This document shows positions 1 to 4,928 of a DNA stretch of 7,014 nt, one piece after another. How positions within the stretch are numbered: position 1 is the first letter of the stretch; the number at the start of each line of letters is the position of its first letter. The stretch is from positions 1 to 7,014 of the forward strand of contig JAUVOA010000077.1 in the NCBI GenBank assembly GCA_030599445.1. The letters run 5' to 3'. A program made the position numbers and the translations under genes. This DNA comes from Atribacterota bacterium (lineage in GTDB: Bacteria; Atribacterota; Phoenicimicrobiia; Phoenicimicrobiales; Phoenicimicrobiaceae). Below the pieces are notes generated by a model, which made no database searches, was not told the origin of the DNA, and saw only the letters and a list, made by a program, of their open reading frames with translations.

Positions 1-1174
1 CTCATTAGGTTTAATTGATGAAAGCAAGATCTACCAGGAATATCTTTATATTTCGAAGAAACTTGGTTTTGAACTTCCTTCCCATGAAGAAGTAAGAAAC
101 CTGGGGGTGGCAGAGCAAAAATTGGTAGAGATCTTGAAAGCTCTAATCCATAAAGCCAAATTTATAATTATGGATGAACCTACCGCTTCCTTATCGGAAA
201 ATGAAATAGAACATCTTTTTCGAATCATTTCTGAGCTCAAGTCAAATCATGTCAGCGTTCTTTATATTACTCATATCTTAGGAGAAGTTTTTAGGATTGC
301 AGATCGAATTACCGTGTTAAGGGATGGGAAAAAAATTAAAACAGTTTTTACCAAAGATGTAAATCGAGATGAAGTGATTACCATGATGGTGGGAGAGAGT
401 TTAAAAGATACCCATCCTTCTCAGCCCACTGAAATAAATAGAGTTCAAAGCCCGGTTTTAAAAGTGGAAAATTTGCGAAAGAAACCAAGAGTAAACGGTA
501 TATCATTTGAAGCTTTTCCCGGTGAAGTTTTAGGCATTACCGGTCTTACTGGTGCAGGAAAGACCGAGCTATCCCGGCTTATTTTTGGTGCGGACAAATT
601 AGATGGCGGTTTAATTTTAATTAATGATAGATCTGTCAGCTTTCATTCGCCGGTAGATGCAGTTAAAAGTGGAATTTCTTTAGTTCCTGAAGATCGAAAA
701 AAAGATGCACTTATTCTTATGCTTGAATTATACAAAAATATTACGCTTCCCACACTTGCCCAGTTTTCAAGTAAAGGGGTACTTTCAATTGGAAAGGAGT
801 TTGATATTACCCAGAAATGTATAAAAAAATTAGATATAAAAACTTCAGGTGTAAATCAGGTTGTAAGGTACTTAAGTGGTGGAAACCAACAAAAGGTGGT
901 TATCTCTAAATGGCTACAAACCGAACCGAAAGTTTTAATCATGGATGAACCGACTCGGGGAATTGATGTAAAAGCCAAAGTGGAAATATATAATATCGTA
1001 CGTAAATTGGCTAAATCCGGTGTTTGCGTTATTTTTGTTTCTTCTGAAGTTTCGGAAGTAGTTAAAGTTTCAGATAGGATTTTAGTTTTAAGCCAGGGAA
1101 GGATATCTGGTGAATTTAAACATGGGGTTAGCCAGGAAGAAATTATGAGAATTATATTAAAGGAAGATGAATAA
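1..1174 (+). CDS. Sugar ABC transporter ATP-binding protein, RbsA/MglA type (5' truncated)
   Basis: This is the energising subunit of a ribose/galactose-type (CUT2) sugar importer: two fused ATPase domains that bind the cytoplasmic face of the permease. The frame is open to the left edge (first full codon at 2), so the true start lies outside. About 390 residues are visible against roughly 500 usual, so the first Walker A is missing. The first domain shows a degenerate signature (LGVAEQK, residues 34-40 of the fragment), Walker B with catalytic Glu (IIMDEPTASLS) and the switch His (YITH). The second domain has Walker A GLTGAGKTE, the SEDR-like motif PEDRKKD, a full signature LSGGNQQK, Walker B LIMDEPTRGID, and Ser instead of His at the switch (VSSE), as is usual for this family. 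The GTG at 107 sits inside the first domain and is not a start. The permease follows after 68 bases. The family assignment is firm; the sugar is unknown. Confidence 0.95.
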   Translation, partial: SLGLIDESKIYQEYLYISKKLGFELPSHEEVRNLGVAEQKLVEILKALIHKAKFIIMDEPTASLSENEIEHLFRIISELKSNHVSVLYITHILGEVFRIADRITVLRDGKKIKTVFTKDVNRDEVITMMVGESLKDTHPSQPTEINRVQSPVLKVENLRKKPRVNGISFEAFPGEVLGITGLTGAGKTELSRLIFGADKLDGGLILINDRSVSFHSPVDAVKSGISLVPEDRKKDALILMLELYKNITLPTLAQFSSKGVLSIGKEFDITQKCIKKLDIKTSGVNQVVRYLSGGNQQKVVISKWLQTEPKVLIMDEPTRGIDVKAKVEIYNIVRKLAKSGVCVIFVSSEVSEVVKVSDRILVLSQGRISGEFKHGVSQEEIMRIILKEDE

Positions 1175-1190
1175 AAAGATAAATTTAATA
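1167..1190 (+). repeat. Direct repeat copy A at the ATPase stop
   Basis: The 20 bases ATGAATAAAAAGATAAATTT recur exactly at 1243, and the match continues through AATA if one T is inserted. Copy A overlaps the ATPase stop codon (1172-1174). It opens a 15-codon reading frame beginning MNKKIN, the same six residues that begin the permease, then diverges and stops at 1212-1214. It looks like a duplicated or abandoned translation start; whether it is translated is unknown. Confidence 0.7.
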
Positions 1191-1230
1191 ATAAAAATGT
1201 CTTTCTCAAAATAAAAAATATTTTATGAAT

Positions 1231-1238
1231 AGGAAAGG
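1231..1238 (+). promoter_or_regulatory. Ribosome binding site deciding the permease start
   Basis: AGGAAAGG lies 4 bases before the ATG at 1243. An in-frame ATG at 1225 has only A/T-rich sequence upstream, and this purine block would fall inside its coding region. The site therefore favours 1243 as the start. Confidence 0.65.
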
Positions 1239-1242
1239 TAAT

Positions 1243-1267
1243 ATGAATAAAAAGATAAATTTTAATA
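1243..1267 (+). repeat. Direct repeat copy B at the permease start
   Basis: Second copy of the repeat at 1167-1190, 76 bases downstream. It has one extra T after the shared 20 bases. It encodes the first residues of the permease (MNKKINFN). Confidence 0.7.
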
Positions 1268-2193
1268 CATTAGCATATTCGATAAAGAAAAATGGAATCT
1301 TATTTATATTTATTTTATTGTGTGTTTTTTTATCAATTATAACTCCCGGTTTCTTGTCATGGGCTAATATTCTCAATATCCTTAGGCAAAGTTCTATTAT
1401 TGGGATTATGGCCATAGGAACAACATTTGTTATTATCGGAGCAGGCTTTGATATCTCCGTTGGCTCATTACTTGCACTGACTGCAGCAATGTGTATTGGG
1501 TTACAACAGCATATGCACTGGGGTTTTGCCATCCCATTAGTTTTGATAGTAGGCGCATTAGTTGGTATGTTAAATGGTTTTTTAGCAGCAAAAATTCATA
1601 TCCCCGCCATTATTGCTACTTTAGGAACTATGACTATTGTAAGAGGTTTAGTGTATTTATATACTGGTGGATATCCTTTATATATCGATTCTCCAGGTTT
1701 TGCTTTTATAGGACAGGGTTATCTGGGACCAATACCTTTTCCAGTTATTATTCTTATAATTATGGTTGTTTTTTGGCAATTTATTTTGATAAGAACGAGA
1801 TTTGGACGGTATGCCTGTGCCCTTGGTGGGAACAAAGAAGCAGTTAGACTTTCAGGGGTTAAAGTAGATTACTATCACATCCTTACCTTTGTTGTAGGTG
1901 GCTTGATGGCAGCTATGGCCGGAGTTGTTTATGCCTCTCGGCTTTTATCAGTCACTCCTCTGGCAGGACAGGGTTATGAGCTGGATGCTATTGCCTCAAC
2001 GGTTATTGGGGGAACAAGCGTGGCTGGCGGAGAAGGTTCGGTAGTGAGGACTTTAGTAGGTGTCTTGCTTTTGACTATTATTGCTAATGTTTTTAATCTT
2101 CTTGGAGTACATATTTATGTCCAGTATGTAATTAAAGGAGCTATTATTCTCTCTGCGGTTGGCTTTGATACCTATTCCAAGTTCCGAGAATAG
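1243..2193 (+). CDS. Sugar ABC transporter permease, RbsC type
   Basis: This is the integral membrane subunit of the CUT2 importer, forming as a dimer the channel through which the sugar crosses the inner membrane. The 316-residue product matches the usual length of about 320. Hydrophobic segments near residues 17-34, 51-67, 72-88, 95-117, 122-140, 165-183, 210-231, 246-258, 268-286 and 292-307 agree with the family's roughly ten helices. Family motifs are visible: GTTFVIIGAGFDISVGS (59-75, the Gly-rich block before a Ser-Val-Gly turn), GNKEAVRLSGV (196-206), the GQGYELDAIA block followed by VIGGTSVAGGEGSV (242-267), and a C-terminal helix ending in a short charged tail. The start at 1243 is chosen for its Shine-Dalgarno site; 1225 would add six residues. 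It belongs with the preceding ATPase gene. The substrate cannot be read from the sequence. Confidence 0.95.
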   Translation: MNKKINFNTLAYSIKKNGILFIFILLCVFLSIITPGFLSWANILNILRQSSIIGIMAIGTTFVIIGAGFDISVGSLLALTAAMCIGLQQHMHWGFAIPLVLIVGALVGMLNGFLAAKIHIPAIIATLGTMTIVRGLVYLYTGGYPLYIDSPGFAFIGQGYLGPIPFPVIILIIMVVFWQFILIRTRFGRYACALGGNKEAVRLSGVKVDYYHILTFVVGGLMAAMAGVVYASRLLSVTPLAGQGYELDAIASTVIGGTSVAGGEGSVVRTLVGVLLLTIIANVFNLLGVHIYVQYVIKGAIILSAVGFDTYSKFRE

Positions 2194-2263
2194 TTTAAGT
2201 AGAATACTTTAAAATAAAAAGATAAGTTAAGGTTTTAATAAAATAATATGATGATGAATTAAA

Positions 2264-2279
2264 TATAAATTAATTTATA
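2264..2279. repeat. 16-bp perfect palindrome upstream of the PFK gene
   Basis: TATAAATTAATTTATA is identical to its own reverse complement over all 16 bases and ends 24 bases before the PFK start codon. Its position would suit an operator for a dimeric repressor, but an all-A/T palindrome can arise by chance in DNA this AT-rich. Only one copy is seen in the window. Confidence 0.4.
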
Positions 2280-2292
2280 GACTTGCTTAAAC

Positions 2293-2297
2293 AGGAG
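2293..2297 (+). promoter_or_regulatory. Ribosome binding site deciding the PFK start
   Basis: AGGAG sits 6 bases before the ATG at 2304. The in-frame TTG at 2283 would place this site inside the coding region and has no purine-rich block before it, so 2304 is the likely start. Confidence 0.75.
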
Positions 2298-2303
2298 TGT
2301 CTT

Positions 2304-3503
2304 ATGAAAGGAAATGCAATTATAGGGCAATTTGGCGGACCTACCTCAGTTATTAATTCGAGTCTTTGTGGTCTTATTCAAGAAGGTCTTAAATCAGAAA
2401 AAATCGAAAGTGTTCTTGGCATGAGGTATGGGATTATAGGATTTATGAAAGACGAGATCGTTGATTTGGGAAAAGAAGACCATCGAGTAATTGAAACATT
2501 GCGGCAAACGCCTTCATCCGCTTTAGGCTCGTGCAGATATATATTAAAACAGGAAGATTTCCCACTTATAATTACACAACTTAAAAAATATAACATCCGA
2601 TATTTTTTTCTTATTGGTGGCAATGGTTCAATGGAAATCATTCGGCAGATAGAAAAATACTGCAAAAAAAATAATTACAAATTAAATGGAATTGGAATTC
2701 CCAAGACAGTGGATAATGACCTTTGCGGGACTGACCATGCTCCGGGCTTTGCCTCTGCAGCGAGATATGTGTGCCTTTCAGTTCAACAAGCAGGCAGACT
2801 TGCCAGAGATATGCAAAGCGTAGATAAGTATGTTATTTTACAAACTGTAGGCAGAAACACAGGATGGTTGGCTGCGTCAGCGGCATTGGCTAAAAAAAGC
2901 GAGTCCGACGCTCCTCATCTGATTTATATACCTGAAAGACCTTTATCCAGAAAAAGATTTATAACAGATGTTACAGAATGTATTAAAAAAAATGGATGGG
3001 TCTCCATAATATGTGGTGAAGGTATCCTCTGGGAAGACAAAAGTTTTGTAGCCAGCCTTCAGGTACAGGATGATTTTTCCGATATAGAATTTGGTGCAAT
3101 GGGTGGAGGGAGTGCAGCACTTAATTTACATAAGTTGATTCATCAAGAAACTAATTATAGGGGGGAATTCCAAATAACCGAGTCTCTATCTATGTGTGCA
3201 ATAGACAGGGCGAGTAAGGTTGACTTGGAAGAAGCCCATGCTTGTGGAGTTAAGGCAATAAAATTAGCCGAAGAAGGCGCTTCGGGGATTATGGTTTCAA
3301 TCCATCGGGTTAGTTCCTCTCCTTACAAAATTGAATTAAGCACTCTTTCTCTTGATAAGGTGGCGGTAAAGATAAAACCGATGAATGATAAATACATAAA
3401 TGCTCAAGGGAATTTTGTGACTGATGAATATATAAAATACATTAAACCGCTTGTGGGCGAACTCCCCAACTATAGTGAATTAAACTTTATAAAACATAAA
3501 TAA
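2304..3503 (+). CDS. 6-phosphofructokinase family protein, PPi-type clade with mixed donor signature
   Basis: Members transfer phosphate from ATP or pyrophosphate to C1 of fructose 6-phosphate in the cytoplasm, giving fructose 1,6-bisphosphate. The product is 399 residues, longer than the ~320 of ATP-PfkA and close to single-chain PPi enzymes. Visible motifs are the N-terminal phosphate loop GQFGGPTSVIN (8-18), donor motif GGNGS (105-109), PKTVDND (133-139) with the catalytic Asp at 137, VGRNTGWLA (182-190), PERP (210-213), GEG (238-240), and a C-terminal block with RASKVDLEEA (302-311) typical of PPi-type relatives. The Lys at 134 is the PPi-type marker, but Gly at 108 is the ATP-type residue, and Asn replaces the usual Asp at 107. 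The donor is therefore uncertain. The SIS gene follows after 27 bases, and the importer genes precede it, so it probably acts on the imported sugar's phosphate. A related sugar phosphate, such as sedoheptulose 7-phosphate, is also possible. Confidence 0.88.
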   Translation: MKGNAIIGQFGGPTSVINSSLCGLIQEGLKSEKIESVLGMRYGIIGFMKDEIVDLGKEDHRVIETLRQTPSSALGSCRYILKQEDFPLIITQLKKYNIRYFFLIGGNGSMEIIRQIEKYCKKNNYKLNGIGIPKTVDNDLCGTDHAPGFASAARYVCLSVQQAGRLARDMQSVDKYVILQTVGRNTGWLAASAALAKKSESDAPHLIYIPERPLSRKRFITDVTECIKKNGWVSIICGEGILWEDKSFVASLQVQDDFSDIEFGAMGGGSAALNLHKLIHQETNYRGEFQITESLSMCAIDRASKVDLEEAHACGVKAIKLAEEGASGIMVSIHRVSSSPYKIELSTLSLDKVAVKIKPMNDKYINAQGNFVTDEYIKYIKPLVGELPNYSELNFIKHK

Positions 3504-3530
3504 TCGTTACTTAGCAATAGGAGATTAGAG

Positions 3531-4547
3531 ATGAATTTACAGGACAATAAATATAATAAATTTTTTTTGATCAAAGAGATGTTAGAGACAGGTGAAATAA
3601 TTAAGCGTCTTGATGTTAGAAAGATATTATCTTATGAAGAAGAAGTAAAAAAAGAAAGGATATTTATTACTGGTGAAGGTTCATCCCGTATTTTTCCGGC
3701 AAAGAAGATTATGTATGAAGCCCGAAAGAAAGGTTATAAAGAAGATTTTTATACAGATTGTGCAGCTCAAGCACTTGAGTATAAGCTTTTAGATAGTACA
3801 GTATTTGTAGCATCTAATTCCGGAAAAACAAAAGAAGATTTAGAATTAATTCAGAAATTAAAAAGACAAAATCATGATAATATTATTAGTATTGTAGCTA
3901 ATGCCGGGACTCCAATAATGAATGAGGCTCATGCATCATATCTGCTAACCTGCGGTAAAGAGAACGCAATTCCTGCCACAAAATCAGTAGTAGAACAGGC
4001 ACTTTTTTACGATTTATTATTTAGGAAATTGAATAATTTATCTTTACCTGATTTGAGTAAGCTGGGTAGATTAATAACTCAAGTTTTGGAGATGTATATT
4101 CCAGATGAGATTACAGAAACTTTAATTAACTCGAAAATTATTTACTTTGCGGGTAGAAATAATGGCGTGGCAGAAGAATTAACCCTTAAGGCAAACGAAA
4201 TAGCCCGCAAGAAATCGGATTTTTTAGAAGGCACATATGTTTTTCACGGTATAGAAGAAGTTATGAATACAGATGAAGTCGTTGTAATTGTTGATCCATT
4301 TAAAGATGAAGAGGAAAAATATAAAAATGTACTTATTAAAGGTATAGGATTAAAAGTAATTGCAATTTCTACAAGAAAAACTATATTCCCTACTATAATA
4401 ATTCCGGAATATGGTGATTTTACTAATTACCTTGAAATTGCCGCAGGTTGGAATCTTCTGGTAGAAGTCGGAATAAATATGTGTATTGATATGGATAAAA
4501 CAGTGCGAGCCCGAAAAGTAGGTCATAAATTTAAATTCTTCTCCTAA
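3531..4547 (+). CDS. Two-domain SIS sugar-phosphate isomerase/deaminase, GlmS isomerase-like
   Basis: SIS domains bind phosphosugars; relatives include the GlmS isomerase half, AgaS and FrlB. This 338-residue protein has two: residues ~40-165, with GEGSSR (48-53), SNSGKT (95-100, the phosphate-binding loop) and PATKSVVEQ (148-156); and ~200-325, beginning IIYFAGRNNG. Compared with E. coli GlmS, Glu223 in LKANEIA fits Glu488, His239 in FHGIEEV fits His504 with the same 16-residue spacing, and Lys329 in RARKVG near the C-terminus fits Lys603. These are the residues for proton transfer, ring opening and Schiff-base contact, so the protein looks catalytically competent. No glutaminase domain is present, so it cannot make glucosamine 6-phosphate from glutamine; an aldose/ketose isomerase, deaminase or deglycase role is more likely. 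AGGAG at 3519-3523, 7 bases upstream, supports the start. It sits 27 bases after the PFK gene and shares its transcript. The exact substrate is not known. Confidence 0.85.
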   Translation: MNLQDNKYNKFFLIKEMLETGEIIKRLDVRKILSYEEEVKKERIFITGEGSSRIFPAKKIMYEARKKGYKEDFYTDCAAQALEYKLLDSTVFVASNSGKTKEDLELIQKLKRQNHDNIISIVANAGTPIMNEAHASYLLTCGKENAIPATKSVVEQALFYDLLFRKLNNLSLPDLSKLGRLITQVLEMYIPDEITETLINSKIIYFAGRNNGVAEELTLKANEIARKKSDFLEGTYVFHGIEEVMNTDEVVVIVDPFKDEEEKYKNVLIKGIGLKVIAISTRKTIFPTIIIPEYGDFTNYLEIAAGWNLLVEVGINMCIDMDKTVRARKVGHKFKFFS

Positions 4548-4549
4548 CG

Positions 4550-4615
4550 CTGTTATTATGTAGAGTGTGTAAGGGATACATCCTCTTAACATTATTAGCA
4601 GAACCCCCTTTCTTT
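4550..4615 (+). terminator. Possible weak terminator after the SIS gene
   Basis: CTGTTA (4550-4555) can pair with TAGCAG (4596-4601, one G-T pair), enclosing a smaller hairpin at 4570-4588 (TAAG GGA, loop TACA, TCC, bulged T, CTTA). A C-then-T tract follows from about 4604. The stems are short and the T tract is interrupted, so this is only a candidate end of the sugar transcript. Confidence 0.25.
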
Positions 4616-4781
4616 TTAATCAAACCTTTTTCTATCTTTATTTTTTTATCCAGATAACCTTTTTAAAATGATTTAACCTGATAATGGGTAAAGTTTTTGT
4701 GTAATTGTTTGGACATAATTTAGAACCTCTTTTCCCTTTAAGATTTAGTTCTAGATTACATCTTTTTTGCCATTTCGGGTT

Positions 4782-4805
4782 AGTCCACTTTTGAATTTTA
4801 AATCA
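4782..4805 (+). repeat. Imperfect 24-base direct repeat, copy 1
   Basis: It begins AGTCCACTTTTGA and ends TTAAATCA. It matches the copy at 4815-4838 at 19 of 24 positions without gaps. This arrangement upstream of typA could be paired protein-binding sites or a remnant of a transposon end. Confidence 0.5.
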
Positions 4806-4814
4806 TTAAAAAAC

Positions 4815-4838
4815 AGTCCGGTTTTGATTATTAAATGA
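4815..4838 (+). repeat. Imperfect 24-base direct repeat, copy 2
   Basis: It begins AGTCCGGTTTTGA and ends TTAAATGA, 33 bases downstream of copy 1, about three helical turns. Its right end overlaps the candidate -35 element of the typA promoter. Confidence 0.5.
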
Positions 4839-4866
4839 CATGAGTAAAAAATATTTTGATTATAAT
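4835..4866 (+). promoter_or_regulatory. Probable sigma-70-type promoter for typA
   Basis: A perfect -10 box TATAAT lies at 4861-4866, about 60 bases before the typA start. The best -35 is ATGACA (4835-4840, five of six matches), but the 20-base spacer is longer than the ideal 17. The -10 assignment is more secure than the -35. This supports typA being transcribed separately from the sugar genes. Confidence 0.45.
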
Positions 4867-4916
4867 TTGTAATTGTGGTAAACTTCAAATTTGTGTGCTT
4901 GTCACCAGTTAGGATA

Positions 4917-4921
4917 AAGGA
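4917..4921 (+). promoter_or_regulatory. Ribosome binding site deciding the typA start
   Basis: AAGGA lies 7 bases before the ATG at 4929. In-frame ATGs also occur at 4923 and 4932. The 4923 start could use AGGA at 4911-4914. Starting at 4929 gives the family's short lead-in before LRNIAIIAHVDHGKT. An upstream in-frame GTG at 4875 would add 18 residues not typical of the family. Confidence 0.6.
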
Positions 4922-4928
4922 AATGAAT

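Larger units (their letters stand above)
2194..2303. other. AT-rich spacer between permease and PFK genes
   Basis: This 110-base spacer is longer than the other gaps in the cluster. Just after the permease stop, 2194-2213 can fold into an AT-only-like hairpin (TTTAAGTA, loop GAA, TACTT plus a bulged T and AAA). It is not followed by a clear T-run, so it is at best an RNA processing or stability element. A 16-bp palindrome lies further down. No convincing -35/-10 pair was found, so read-through from the transporter genes remains the default view. Confidence 0.4.
4548..4928. other. Intergenic region between the sugar cluster and typA
   Basis: About 380 bases with no supportable gene. From left to right: a possible folded element after the SIS stop; a pyrimidine-rich stretch (about 4604-4665) with AACCTTTTT twice, 33 bases apart (4623 and 4656); mixed AT-rich DNA; two imperfect direct repeats at 4782 and 4815; and a probable promoter. 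The reverse-strand frames that enter here are antisense to coding sequence and have no recognisable product. Confidence 0.6.

Noticed and set aside
107..109. GTG as a start codon for the ABC ATPase
   Set aside because: The frame is open to the left edge and the codons before it encode family-consistent sequence; the GTG falls within the signature of domain 1.
856..1209. Reverse-strand 117-codon frame antisense to the ATPase C-terminal half
   Set aside because: The forward strand here encodes the signature, Walker B and switch motifs of the second ATPase domain; the antisense frame has no motif.
1491..1847. Forward 118-codon frame inside the permease gene
   Set aside because: It is an out-of-frame shadow rich in Tyr, Phe and Ser, as expected from permease codons read in another frame.
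2240..2270. Promoter for the PFK gene (TATGAT at 2247 or TATAAA at 2264 as -10)
   Set aside because: No acceptable -35 lies at a suitable distance from either; such boxes are expected by chance in this AT-rich spacer.
4350..4592. Reverse-strand 80-codon frame with a purine-rich AAGGGGG block before its ATG
   Set aside because: It lies mostly antisense to the well-supported SIS gene, has no recognisable motif, and its composition is that of a shadow frame.
4875..4877. GTG as the typA start
   Set aside because: It would add 18 atypical residues and lacks a Shine-Dalgarno site; 4929 gives the family's length and lead-in.
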